From Candidatus Gastranaerophilales bacterium (GTDB lineage: Bacteria > Cyanobacteriota > Vampirovibrionia > Gastranaerophilales > Gastranaerophilaceae), in assembly GCA_944322615.1 (NCBI GenBank), contig CALUPH010000001.1:62001-126000 (forward strand): a DNA stretch of 64,000 nucleotides, in the 5' to 3' direction. Below, one piece after another: positions 10,752-19,190 of the stretch. Under the pieces are notes generated by a model. The model did not search any database. It saw only the letters and a program-made list of their open reading frames with translations, and was not told the origin of the DNA. How positions within the stretch are numbered: the stretch's first letter is position 1; each line of letters starts with the position of its first letter. The translations under genes were made by a program, and so were the position numbers.

Positions 10752-11117
10752 TTATTTCTTGTTGGCGATTGGGCCTGTTTTCTTACCGCGTCTTGTTCTT
10801 GCGTTTGTTTTTGTTCTTTGTCCTCTTACAGGAAGTTTACGTCTGTGACGCATTCCTCTGTATGAGTTGATTTCGCTCAATCTCTTAATGTTTAGTGATT
10901 CTTCTCTTCTCAAATCACCTTCGATTGTATAATGAGCAATCTCTTCTCTTAATGCCCTAATATTGTCTTCTGTTAAGTCATCTGTTCTTAAATCTTCAGA
11001 TATATTACAAGCTGCCAATATTTTCGCACTTCTTGCAGGTCCTATTCCGTAGATATAGGTTAATGCAATTATCATTCTTTTGTTACGAGGTAAATCTACC
11101 CCAGCAAGTCTTGCCAT
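10752..11117 (-). CDS. rpsM: Ribosomal protein S13
   Basis: Head protein of the small subunit that contacts tRNA and L5. The 121 residues begin [14 protein letters not shown], contain the helix-hairpin-helix-like [13 protein letters not shown], and end in a basic tail with [14 protein letters not shown] strong Shine-Dalgarno (AGAAGGAG) precedes the ATG. The 132-bp space separating it from rpmJ is unusually long for this operon and carries an inverted repeat. Confidence 0.97.
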   Translation of the reverse strand: MARLAGVDLPRNKRMIIALTYIYGIGPARSAKILAACNISEDLRTDDLTEDNIRALREEIAHYTIEGDLRREESLNIKRLSEINSYRGMRHRRKLPVRGQRTKTNARTRRGKKTGPIANKK

Positions 11118-11161
11118 TGTTTCTCCTTCTACTATATCTTTCTTTGTTTTTAGTTTTTGGG

Positions 11162-11236
11162 TTAATCTGTTTGCTAATTATTGCTTTCAATCCGTCTTTG
11201 CTTCCGTATTTTTATCCTTCCGCTTAAACAGATTAA
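11162..11236 (-). promoter_or_regulatory. Long-range inverted repeat in the rpmJ-rpsM spacer, candidate mRNA control element
   Basis: Perfect 11-bp arms (11162-11172 and 11226-11236) enclose 53 nt rich in GGA repeats on the transcribed strand. The structure lies inside the operon upstream of rpsM and stops about 45 bases before its start, with no terminator-like T run. In E. coli, S4 binds the leader before rpsM and represses rpsM-rpsK-rpsD-rpoA; the gene order here is the same. Regulation by S4 is inference from position. Confidence 0.4.
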
Positions 11237-11249
11237 TTTCAAAGTATAA

Positions 11250-11363
11250 TTAGCCTTGTCTTTGTTTGTGTTTTGGATTTTCACAAATAATTGCTACTCT
11301 GCCTTTTCTTTTAATTACTTTGCATTTATCACAAAGTGGTTTTACTGAAGCTCTTACTTTCAT
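11250..11363 (-). CDS. rpmJ: Ribosomal protein L36
   Basis: A 37-residue zinc-ribbon protein of the large subunit. It reads [20 protein letters not shown] and continues to a C-x12-H-type pair (CENPKH), giving the four-ligand Cys-Cys-Cys-His zinc site. It lies 15 bp after infA and is the usual infA-rpmJ-rpsM order. Confidence 0.96.
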   Translation of the reverse strand: MKVRASVKPLCDKCKVIKRKGRVAIICENPKHKQRQG

Positions 11364-11378
11364 CTTTTATTTCCTTCT

Positions 11379-11594
11379 TTATTTTAACCTGTATGTGATG
11401 CGACCTCTTGTTAAATCATATGGTGTCATTTCTACTTTTACCTTGTCGCCCGGTAAAATCTTTATGAAATTCTTCCTAATCTTTCCTGAAATATGAGCCA
11501 ATATTTCATGCCCGTTTTCAAGTTTTACCTGAAACATTGCATTCGGCAATGATTCTACTATTGTTCCTTCAAATTCTATTACGTCTTTTGACAT
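11379..11594 (-). CDS. infA: Translation initiation factor IF-1
   Basis: Single OB-fold protein that binds the A site during initiation. The 71 residues match IF-1 from end to end: [22 protein letters not shown] at the start (only part needed to recognise it is [14 protein letters not shown]) and a [12 protein letters not shown] tail. First gene of the visible ribosomal operon; secY, adk or map are not upstream, since the preceding gene is divergent. Confidence 0.96.
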   Translation of the reverse strand: MSKDVIEFEGTIVESLPNAMFQVKLENGHEILAHISGKIRKNFIKILPGDKVKVEMTPYDLTRGRITYRLK

Positions 11595-11930
11595 TTTTTC
11601 CTCATTTTATGATAGTCAATATAACTATCCTACATGTTAAATTTTTCAAATCAAGCGTTTATTCCCATGTTTTTTATCTTTTTGACGTTTTTTATTGTTT
11701 TTTATTCAATTGTTTTTTTAATCTTACGAGTTATACAATTGTTGTGCGATTCTCAAAATATCGCTATTTCTTAATTGTTTCGGCTTTTTGTAAATTTTTC
11801 TTAACATGTTAAAGTTTCATATTTTTATATAAACAATTTATTTGTCGCGTTTTCTTATTTTACTTTTTCTACAATTTGACACTATTTTTTATTTTAAATA
11901 CCATTTAACAAAAGAGGTTTTTGATATAAA
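11595..11930. other. 336-bp intergenic region between divergent infA and the SGNH gene
   Basis: T-rich on the plus strand and without any convincing gene. It must hold the promoter of the infA-led operon on the minus strand: TCTCAA (11751-11756) with GTTATA (11730-11735) reads TTGAGA and TATAAC on that strand, but the 15-bp spacer is short, so this is weak. A clear plus-strand promoter is listed separately. A short inverted repeat (ATAGT/ACTAT) occurs near 11612-11628. No RNA gene was recognised. Confidence 0.5.
11876..11904 (+). promoter_or_regulatory. Candidate sigma70-type promoter for the 11931-16691 gene series
   Basis: TTGACA at 11876-11881 and TACCAT at 11899-11904, spaced by 17 bp. 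The -35 is perfect; the -10 matches 4 of 6. An AGAGG lies at 11913-11917, 13 bases before the ATG at 11931. Confidence 0.5.
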
Positions 11931-12899
11931 ATGAAAAACTTTAAAAAAATATCTTTTGTTATTTTTTCTAATATCATAATTCTATGCTTGGTTATACTTA
12001 TATCAGACTTTTTTATATACAAACACTACGCTGCAAATTTCTATGCTAATCACTCTAAAGTATATAAAATAAATGAATTTGGATATACACGATATTTCCC
12101 TTCATATATTGAAGACCTTGAAGGTCATTTTAACGGCAAAGATAATATTTTCTCGGGAAGATTACCGGATGGAACAGAATATAAAAATAAAGTTCCTCTT
12201 GTAATTTTCGGATGTTCATATGCCTTTGGACAGCATTTAAACTATAATCAAACCTTTAGTTATAAACTTGCTCATTTACTGAAAAACCCCGTCTATAACA
12301 GAGGCATTCCGGGCGGCAGTTTTCAGCATATGTATATGCAAAGTTTATCCGATTCATTTTACAAAACCATTCCTAATGCTGATACAGTATTTTATATAAT
12401 GATAAGTGATCATTACAGACGTTCAATGCTTTGGCATTTTGATATTTTAGATTTACATATTTATCCGCACTTTCATAAATATAAAAATCAATTAATAATG
12501 GATAATCCGCACAATAACTTTTTAAATTTTTTCAAATCAATATACACTGTAAAATATTTTAATCACATATATGCCGATAAATACTCTAAAAACCCTAAAA
12601 ATTCAGATAAAATTACAGATGATGCACTGTTATATTTTATAGAAACAAGAAAAGAATTAGAAAAACATTGGAAGAAAAAAATAAAATTCATAATTTTGTT
12701 TTATGAAGATTGGGATGTTTTGTATAAACAAGAACTAACTCAAAAATTAAAAGCAAATGATTTTATTGTAATATCAACAAAAGAACTTACTAATAAAGAC
12801 TTGCGTAGTGAAGAATACAATATAATTGAAAATAATCATCCAAAAGAAGAAGCTTGGAATTTAATAGTTCCAAAATTAATAGAACGATTAGAATTATAA
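11931..12899 (+). CDS. Membrane-anchored SGNH/GDSL-like hydrolase or acyltransferase, paralogue 1
   Basis: 322 residues with one N-terminal membrane segment (about 7-30) and an outside domain. The SGNH pattern is visible: GCSYAFG with candidate nucleophile Ser96 after a hydrophobic strand, a later Gly/Asn-containing block (YNRGIPGGS), and a C-terminal HPKEEAW with the candidate catalytic His. In related proteins this fold removes or transfers acyl groups, often on surface glycans; the substrate here is unknown. It is closely related to the protein at 18088-19077, which shares the same layout and a near-identical end (LIERLEL versus LIEQIEL). It precedes the helix-hairpin-helix gene by 24 bp. 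Confidence 0.7.
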   Translation: MKNFKKISFVIFSNIIILCLVILISDFFIYKHYAANFYANHSKVYKINEFGYTRYFPSYIEDLEGHFNGKDNIFSGRLPDGTEYKNKVPLVIFGCSYAFGQHLNYNQTFSYKLAHLLKNPVYNRGIPGGSFQHMYMQSLSDSFYKTIPNADTVFYIMISDHYRRSMLWHFDILDLHIYPHFHKYKNQLIMDNPHNNFLNFFKSIYTVKYFNHIYADKYSKNPKNSDKITDDALLYFIETRKELEKHWKKKIKFIILFYEDWDVLYKQELTQKLKANDFIVISTKELTNKDLRSEEYNIIENNHPKEEAWNLIVPKLIERLEL

Positions 12900-12923
12900 A
12901 AAACTGTGTATAATAACATTATT

Positions 12924-13727
12924 ATGTACAGAATTTTATTCCTCATTTTATATTTATTATTATATTTTATAAACCCAATAAAAAAAGTCGGGATATTTAA
13001 TGATAAGAATTATTCGGATAATACAAACAGAACAAGATTATCTGATTTTGTAAGACTTTCACTTAGAAGAAGAAGTGCATTCAAACAATGCAAGAAATAT
13101 TTAACAAAAGGTAAAAACTTCTATAAATTAAAAAATGACTACGTAACTTTAATTTATGAAACTGAGAATAAAATAATAAAATGTTATGATAAATCCATAA
13201 AAAAGAGAATCGCAACAATAGAATGGTTTAAACAAGATTCTTATGAACTGAACTATTTAGATAATACATTTGAAGAAACTTTTGACAGTATAAGTGCTTT
13301 GTTTAATGAAAAATCAATGTACGATGGTATTCTATCTACATTTAAATCTCAATTTAAAATTGAAGAAATTAATCCTGAAAATGAAAAAAATATAGAAAAC
13401 GTAAATATCCCAAGACATTACTCAAATATGCTTAATATAAATAAAGCAACAGAAAAAGAATTAACAGATTTACCGGGGTTAAGTATTATCCAGGCAAAAA
13501 ATATAATAAGATATAGAGAAAAACATAACGGATTTGGTTCTCTTGACGAATTCTTCGAGGAAATGAATATTAATAGTCATCTTCAACAGCAATTAAGAAA
13601 TTATTTGTATGTGGATTCATACTTGCCAGATTATGGAAGAAAAATAAAAGAATCAACAACAGAAGAATACAATATAACTCATAAAGACAATCAGAATGAA
13701 AATAACGAAAGAATTATAGATATATAA
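12924..13727 (+). CDS. Membrane-anchored helix-hairpin-helix protein (ComEA-like HhH)
   Basis: 267 residues from ATG 12924. Residues 1-18 are a hydrophobic anchor; a basic stretch follows. Near residue 170 the ComEA-type helix-hairpin-helix starts (LNINKATEKELTDLPGL, then IIRYREKHNGFGS), a fold that usually binds DNA non-specifically. The tail is polar and probably disordered. ComEA itself is a short DNA-uptake receptor; this protein is much longer and lacks other competence genes nearby, so I do not call it ComEA. GTG at 12906 is a possible but unlikely start. A TATAAT 9 bases upstream could serve as an internal promoter. It is 4 bp from the radical SAM gene. Confidence 0.7.
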   Translation: MYRILFLILYLLLYFINPIKKVGIFNDKNYSDNTNRTRLSDFVRLSLRRRSAFKQCKKYLTKGKNFYKLKNDYVTLIYETENKIIKCYDKSIKKRIATIEWFKQDSYELNYLDNTFEETFDSISALFNEKSMYDGILSTFKSQFKIEEINPENEKNIENVNIPRHYSNMLNINKATEKELTDLPGLSIIQAKNIIRYREKHNGFGSLDEFFEEMNINSHLQQQLRNYLYVDSYLPDYGRKIKESTTEEYNITHKDNQNENNERIIDI

Positions 13728-13731
13728 ATAA

Positions 13732-14316
13732 ATGAAAATTCGTATACATAAAATTATTAAAAATACAAAAGTAGAAGGTCCAAAAACAAGATATTGTATA
13801 TGGGTTCAAGGTTGTTCAAGACATTGCAAAAATTGCTGGGCAAAAGCGACTTGGGATTTTAATAATGGAACGGAATATGAAGCAGAAGATATTTTAAAAG
13901 ATATATTGGATACAAAAAATATAGACGGAGTAACTTTTCTTGGTGGTGAACCCTTTGAGCAAGCAGAAGCACTTGAATTTTTATGCACAAAAGTAAAAGA
14001 AGCAGGTCTTTCTGTTGTTTGTTTTACCGGCAACCGTTTAGAGGATTTAAAAAATACACATACTAATGTATTAAAAAACATTGATTTATTAATTGATGGA
14101 GAATATATAGAAGAAGAAAAAGATTACTCAAGACCTTGGGTCGGTTCTAAAAATCAAAATTATCATTTTCTTACTGACAGATTTGATAAAAACATAATAA
14201 ACAAATATAAAAATAAGATAGAAATTAACATTGATAAAAACGGAATAATTTTTATCAACGGAATGGGTGATTTTGAAAAAATCACAAAGAAATTAGATAT
14301 GTTTAACCTTCACTAA
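13732..14316 (+). CDS. 4Fe-4S single-cluster radical SAM protein, NrdG-like activase family
   Basis: 194 residues. Cys28, Cys32 and Cys35 form the radical SAM C-x3-C-x2-C site, followed by a GGEP motif (LGGEPF) about 35 residues later. Overall size and order resemble the activating enzymes of glycyl-radical enzymes, such as NrdG. No nrdD or other glycyl-radical partner is present in the window. It is 60 bp upstream of ycf46 and in line with ycf35 and DUF2997 genes, so its partner may be within that module. That role is inference. Confidence 0.85.
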   Translation: MKIRIHKIIKNTKVEGPKTRYCIWVQGCSRHCKNCWAKATWDFNNGTEYEAEDILKDILDTKNIDGVTFLGGEPFEQAEALEFLCTKVKEAGLSVVCFTGNRLEDLKNTHTNVLKNIDLLIDGEYIEEEKDYSRPWVGSKNQNYHFLTDRFDKNIINKYKNKIEINIDKNGIIFINGMGDFEKITKKLDMFNLH

Positions 14317-14376
14317 AACTGGAAAGAAACCGATAAATATGATAGTATTGAAAAAAATTAAAGAGGCAAATGAATA

Positions 14377-15999
14377 ATGGAAACTAATCCCAAGAAACTA
14401 TCACATCTTTTAAAAGCAAGATTCCCTTTCATATACATAGCTACATATGAAGAAGAAAGAGCAACAAAATATATAAAATCTATCGTCACAAATAAAACAC
14501 AAATTAAATATACAAGAGAAGTATTTATATGGACACAAGCTACCGGTTTAAAAATAGGTAATGACTCAATTCTCAATACAACAAATCCAAACAGATTAAT
14601 TGAATATATAGAAAAATATGATAAAGATGCCGTATTTATCTTGTATGATTTCCACGTATTTTTCGGAACAAAACACAAAAGTCCAGATTCAACTATTGTG
14701 CGTGCCTTAAGAGATTTAATTCCCACATTAAAAACAAGCAGTGCAAGAAAAAATATTATATTTATATCTCCTGATTTAATTATTCCTGATACTCTTCAAA
14801 AGGATATCGTAATATATGACTTCCCATTGCCAAAACTGGAAGATATAAAAGAAAAACTCAACAGAATGTTATCTGTTAACAGACGCATAGATACCGATGA
14901 ATTAACGGAAGAAGATAAAGATAAATTATGCAAAGCAGCATTAGGTTTAACAATGCAAGAAGCAGAAAATGCTTTTGCCTTGGCAATGGTTCAGGATGGA
15001 ACATTAAACAAAAGTGATATTCAAGTAATACTTGAAGAAAAAATGCAAGTCATAAGAAAAACAGGGTTACTTGAATATGTTCAAAGCGACATGGGAATAA
15101 ATGATATTGGCGGATTGGATAATTTAAAAAAATGGTTATTAAAAAGAAATAATTCTTGGTCAGAAAAAGCTAAAAAGTATTGCTTGCCTGCTCCCAAAGG
15201 TGTTCTTGTAACAGGAATCCCGGGCTGTGGAAAAAGTTTAACAGCAAAAGCAATGAGTACAATTTGGCAGCTACCTCTTTTAAGACTTGATTTAGGTAAA
15301 ATCTTCAGCGGTTTAGTAGGAAGCTCTGAAGAAAATATGAGAAAAGCTATAGCTACGGTTGAAGCAGTAGCACCTTCAATTCTATGGGTTGATGAAATTG
15401 AAAAAGGATTAAATGGTGTTGGTTCAAGTAATGATAGTGGTGTTTCTTCAAGAATTTTCGGGACATTTTTAACATGGATGCAAGAAAAAACTGCACCTGT
15501 ATTTGTCATTGCAACAGCAAATGATATAAGCAAATTACCGCCGGAACTTTTAAGAAAAGGTCGTTTTGATGAAATATTCTTTGTAGATTTACCAACTTTA
15601 AATGAGCGTAAAGAAATATTCAAAGTCCACTTAAGCAAAAGATTAAAAGATGCCGAAGTTTGTGGAAATATAAAACCTGATGACGAGAAATTTATTAATC
15701 TATTAGCCCAAAAAACAGAAGGATTCATAGGTTCAGAAATCGAACAAGTTGTTATTTCTGCATTATGTGATGCTTTCTTTGAAAACAGAGCATTAGAAAC
15801 TAATGATTTTGAAAAGGCAATTACCAATACAGTACCATTATCTACAACACAAAAAGAACAAATTCTTGCAATAAGAGAATGGGCAAATGTAAGAGCAGTA
15901 TGCGCTTCGTCTAAGGAAAATATTGAAAACTATAAAAATATTGTTCAAGAAGAAGAAGATATAACAACCGCAAGAGGCGGAAGAAGACTTGATATATAG
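14377..15999 (+). CDS. ycf46: Ycf46-like AAA ATPase
   Basis: 540 residues. The N-terminal half starts with the Ycf46 pattern (LLKARFPFIYIATYEEER, then VFIWTQATGL) and has an alpha/beta domain without an intact P-loop. The C-terminal AAA domain carries Walker A GIPGCGKS at 280-287, Walker B ILWVDEIE at 335-342, and an RKGRFDE arginine-finger region near 393, so it should hydrolyse ATP. Ycf46 is known from plastid genomes and cyanobacteria, where it has been linked with CO2-uptake regulation. The present genome shows no sign of photosynthesis, so the role must be different or broader. AAGAGG precedes the start. Ycf35 follows after 9 bp. Confidence 0.9.
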   Translation: METNPKKLSHLLKARFPFIYIATYEEERATKYIKSIVTNKTQIKYTREVFIWTQATGLKIGNDSILNTTNPNRLIEYIEKYDKDAVFILYDFHVFFGTKHKSPDSTIVRALRDLIPTLKTSSARKNIIFISPDLIIPDTLQKDIVIYDFPLPKLEDIKEKLNRMLSVNRRIDTDELTEEDKDKLCKAALGLTMQEAENAFALAMVQDGTLNKSDIQVILEEKMQVIRKTGLLEYVQSDMGINDIGGLDNLKKWLLKRNNSWSEKAKKYCLPAPKGVLVTGIPGCGKSLTAKAMSTIWQLPLLRLDLGKIFSGLVGSSEENMRKAIATVEAVAPSILWVDEIEKGLNGVGSSNDSGVSSRIFGTFLTWMQEKTAPVFVIATANDISKLPPELLRKGRFDEIFFVDLPTLNERKEIFKVHLSKRLKDAEVCGNIKPDDEKFINLLAQKTEGFIGSEIEQVVISALCDAFFENRALETNDFEKAITNTVPLSTTQKEQILAIREWANVRAVCASSKENIENYKNIVQEEEDITTARGGRRLDI

Positions 16000-16008
16000 A
16001 GGGTTAAT

Positions 16009-16476
16009 ATGTCTATTACCGTAACATCAATTCCTATTTTATTATTATCTGAAATTGTTCCTGAACTTACAGGAACAATAAGATACCATAAATATAGCGA
16101 AGCCAATAATCAAAATTTCAAAGAATTTGATTTTAATACAATAATTATGGATAAAACAATTCTTTTAAAAACTCTTATTGAACATGGAGTACAAAATATA
16201 GTAGAAAAAGATAATACAATACTTTGTAATTATGAAGATTTTTATCTTGAATTTTATAAAACTGACGAAGAAAAACCTTATAAATTAAAAATATCCTGCT
16301 GTGAACAAAAAAACATAAAAGAATTTATAAACAATATAAGTTCTCAATACACAATAAACACACAAGAAGCTTCATATAATAAGATAAAAGAACGGTTAAA
16401 AGAACAAAATCTTGAAATAGAAGATGAAGAAGTTTTTGAAGATAATACTATAGTTTTAACTGTTAATTTGGAGTAA
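16009..16476 (+). CDS. DUF1257 protein (Ycf35-like)
   Basis: 155 residues with no membrane segment. The C-terminal part (SQYTINTQEASYNKIKERL, then an Asp/Glu-rich turn and a strand IVLTVNLE) follows the DUF1257/Ycf35 pattern, in which a Tyr-rich helix precedes a final beta strand. The N-terminal half is more divergent than plastid Ycf35. Function is unknown. AGAGGG lies upstream of the start, and DUF2997 begins 2 bp after the stop, so the two are likely coupled. The frequent pairing of DUF1257 with DUF2997 supports this call. Confidence 0.75.
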   Translation: MSITVTSIPILLLSEIVPELTGTIRYHKYSEANNQNFKEFDFNTIIMDKTILLKTLIEHGVQNIVEKDNTILCNYEDFYLEFYKTDEEKPYKLKISCCEQKNIKEFINNISSQYTINTQEASYNKIKERLKEQNLEIEDEEVFEDNTIVLTVNLE

Positions 16477-16478
16477 GA

Positions 16479-16691
16479 ATGACAAAAAAACAACTAAAAA
16501 TAAAACTTATGCCTAATGGTGAAATTCAAATGGAAACTATAGGAATAAAAGGACAAAAATGTCTTGAATATATTCCTTTGATGGAAAGTATTGCAGATAT
16601 AAAAATTACAGAACAAAAATTCACAGAAGAATATTATGAACAAGAAGAAGATATAGATTTAGAAAATTATAATATTCGAACTGATTATTAA
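16479..16691 (+). CDS. DUF2997 small protein
   Basis: 70 residues. A strand (LKIKLMPNGEIQMETIGIKG) starts the protein, then CLEY and a helix, then an acidic tail with EYYEQEED typical of DUF2997. The single Cys27 in the family-like position between strand and helix is preserved. Function is unknown. The gene follows ycf35 by 2 bp with GGAG upstream, and its stop lies 11 bp from the purB stop on the other strand. It ends the operon-like series. Confidence 0.75.
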   Translation: MTKKQLKIKLMPNGEIQMETIGIKGQKCLEYIPLMESIADIKITEQKFTEEYYEQEEDIDLENYNIRTDY

Positions 16692-16702
16692 AAAATTTTA
16701 TC

Positions 16703-17995
16703 TTATATTCCAAATCTTCTATAAATTTCATCAATATTATGAAGATAATCATTAATATCAAAACAACTTTCAATTTCTTCTTTATTTAGTTTATCAAGTA
16801 CCTCTTTATCATTCATAAGATTATCAATAAAACTGCCATTATTATTAAAGGCATCTAAAGCATTTTTTTGAACTATTTTATACGCATCTTCTCTAAGCAA
16901 ACCTTTTGAACATAACTTTAATAATACTTTTTGAGAAAAAACTATACCGCCAAAAAGCTTAGTATTTTTAAGCATATTATCATTATGCACAACAAGATTT
17001 TTAATAGTTCTTTCAAGACGTGATAACATATAATCGATTAAAACTGTTGAATCGGGGAAAATAATTCTTTCAACACTACTGTGAGAAATATCTCTTTCAT
17101 GCCATAAAGGAATATTTTCCATAGCTGCAACAGAATTTGAACGAACAACCCTTGCCAGACCCGAAAGATTTTCTCCGGATATCGGATTTTTCTTATGAGG
17201 CATAGCTGATGAACCTTTTTGTCCTTTAGAAAAACCTTCTTCAACTTCTAAAACTTCCGTTCTTTGAAGATGTCTAAGTTCAACAGCAACTTGTTCAATA
17301 ACCGAAGCAATTAAAGCTAAAGCTTGATGATATTGTGCGTGGATATCTCTTGCTATTACTTGAGTTGAAAATTTAGCAGGCTTTAAATTTAAAAATTCAC
17401 AAGCTATTTTTTCAATTTCAGGAGAAATATTACTGTATGTTCCGACAGGTCCTGAAATTTGGCCAACCTTTGATTCTTCCAATGCCTTTTCAAAATTTCT
17501 TTTATTACGTTCAAATAAATCTATCCAACCGCATAATTTAACACCAAAAGTCATCGGTTCAGCATGCACACCGTGAGAACGACCTATACATATAGTTGTT
17601 TTATGTTCTTTCGCTTTTTCTTTTATTGCTGCTATTAAATTATCTAAATCTTTAAGAATAATCTTACCTGCATCTTGCATTTGAAGCGCTAATGCAGTAT
17701 CAATAACATCACTACTGGTCATTCCCATATGAATATAACGGGAATTTTCTCCTACATTTTCATTTACATTTGTTAAAAAAGCAATTAAATCATGATGAAC
17801 TTCTTTTTCTATTTCATCAATCCTATCAACTGAAAAAGAAGCTTTTGAAATAATATCATCTAAAACCACTTGAGATATTTGACCGAGTTTATTATAAGCT
17901 TTGCATACAGCAAGCTCGACATCAAGATAATACTTGAACTTAGAATCAAGCTCCCAAATTTTACTCATTTCTTCTCTAGAATATCTTTCAATCAT
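16703..17995 (-). CDS. purB: Adenylosuccinate lyase
   Basis: Cleaves SAICAR to AICAR and adenylosuccinate to AMP in purine synthesis. The 430 residues include the superfamily signature SSAMPHKKNPISGE near residue 263, with the flexible catalytic loop, and RSHGVHAEPMTFG near residue 140 with the catalytic His. Length is typical. It is convergent with the Ycf46 module and divergent from the second SGNH gene. No PurR-like site was identified. Confidence 0.95.
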   Translation of the reverse strand: MIERYSREEMSKIWELDSKFKYYLDVELAVCKAYNKLGQISQVVLDDIISKASFSVDRIDEIEKEVHHDLIAFLTNVNENVGENSRYIHMGMTSSDVIDTALALQMQDAGKIILKDLDNLIAAIKEKAKEHKTTICIGRSHGVHAEPMTFGVKLCGWIDLFERNKRNFEKALEESKVGQISGPVGTYSNISPEIEKIACEFLNLKPAKFSTQVIARDIHAQYHQALALIASVIEQVAVELRHLQRTEVLEVEEGFSKGQKGSSAMPHKKNPISGENLSGLARVVRSNSVAAMENIPLWHERDISHSSVERIIFPDSTVLIDYMLSRLERTIKNLVVHNDNMLKNTKLFGGIVFSQKVLLKLCSKGLLREDAYKIVQKNALDAFNNNGSFIDNLMNDKEVLDKLNKEEIESCFDINDYLHNIDEIYRRFGI

Positions 17996-18087
17996 ATTAT
18001 TTCCTTTAACGCTCTAATATATTATAATATACATTATTTAAGATAAAATCTTAATATTATATAAAATAAAGAATATTAACAAAGAAA

Positions 18088-19077
18088 ATGAAAATAAATA
18101 CAATAAAAATTATAATATTAAATATTATACTGCTAGTAATAATTTTATTTATATCTGATTATTCTATTTATTTAAAATTTAAACAGGACTACATTAAAAA
18201 TCTAGCCTCTGAAAGTTTAAAAATATATCCACCTATCTCTTATATTGATAATTATAAAAGTAATTATTCGACACAAAGTTATATATTTCAAAAAAGAAAT
18301 AAAAATAATTTCAATTATTTCAGAAATAATATTTACAACAAAAACTATAATAATAAAGCAATTATTTTTTTTGGTTGTTCCTACACATTTGGTGCACAAT
18401 TATCTGATGAACAAACACTAAGTAATAAACTAGCAAAAAAGTTAAATATAAATGTATACAACTTTGGAATTTGTGCATCCGGTATTCAACATATGTTATC
18501 ACTTTTACAGAATAATATTTTTTACAATTTAATAAAAGAAGAACCCCAATATGCAATATACACTATTATTCCGGATCATTTTGGACGTTTGCAAAAATAT
18601 ATATTTCCAAGTCCCATGATGGCAAATGGAATAAATCTACAATACGAATTAAAGAATAGCAAACTTAAAAAAAGATATATTCCACTTAATTTATTTTCAA
18701 AATCTTTTTTGGTTAAAAGTATATACTATCAAATAGATACAAAAAGAAATGATTTTGAACCAAATATAAAAGAACAAAATAATTTATTGGCATATTACAT
18801 ATTTACAGAAAGCTTCCAAATACTAAAGAAAAAATATCCTAACATAAAATTTATAATATTGAGATATGAAACAGAAAATGATTATGCAGAAGAATATGAA
18901 AATAATAAAATATGGGAAAATTTACAAAAACAAGGCATTATAATAATAAATTCTTCAGATTTAATAGGAAGAAAATTTAAATATGCATCAGAAGATACTT
19001 GCGAAGACCAATATCATCCATCAGAAAAAGCTTGGGATTTATTAGTACCTAAATTAATTGAACAAATAGAATTATAG
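18088..19077 (+). CDS. Membrane-anchored SGNH/GDSL-like protein, paralogue 2
   Basis: 329 residues, with a membrane segment at about 7-27 and an external domain. Candidate nucleophile Ser98 sits in FFGCSYTFG; a YNFGICASG block follows; DQYHPSEKAWD near the end has the candidate Asp-x-x-His pair. It shares these motifs, order and size with the protein at 11931-12899 but is richer in Asn, Lys and Ile, reflecting stronger AT bias. Catalytic activity and substrate are unknown; relatives act on acyl groups of surface polymers. It stands alone between purB (divergent) and leuA. Confidence 0.7.
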   Translation: MKINTIKIIILNIILLVIILFISDYSIYLKFKQDYIKNLASESLKIYPPISYIDNYKSNYSTQSYIFQKRNKNNFNYFRNNIYNKNYNNKAIIFFGCSYTFGAQLSDEQTLSNKLAKKLNINVYNFGICASGIQHMLSLLQNNIFYNLIKEEPQYAIYTIIPDHFGRLQKYIFPSPMMANGINLQYELKNSKLKKRYIPLNLFSKSFLVKSIYYQIDTKRNDFEPNIKEQNNLLAYYIFTESFQILKKKYPNIKFIILRYETENDYAEEYENNKIWENLQKQGIIIINSSDLIGRKFKYASEDTCEDQYHPSEKAWDLLVPKLIEQIEL

Positions 19078-19190
19078 CTGTAAACTTTTCTTTAATAAAT
19101 ATTTATTTTAAAATTCTCTTATAGTAAATTACATTGTAGCTGAATAAAACGAAAATATTTGTTCTATAAATTATTAAAAGGAGATTATTA

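Noticed and set aside
11865-11873. TTTTCTACA, a DnaA-box-like 9-mer upstream of the first SGNH gene
   Set aside because: Single copy; such a sequence is expected now and then in AT-rich DNA, and no cluster surrounds it.
12924-13727. Calling the helix-hairpin-helix protein ComEA
   Set aside because: Too long, with a basic region and a polar tail not typical of ComEA, and no comEC or other competence gene is near.
15081-15827. 248-residue open frame on the minus strand inside ycf46
   Set aside because: Fully antisense to a well-recognised AAA ATPase; product is Ser/Phe/Leu-rich with no motif, as expected of a shadow frame.
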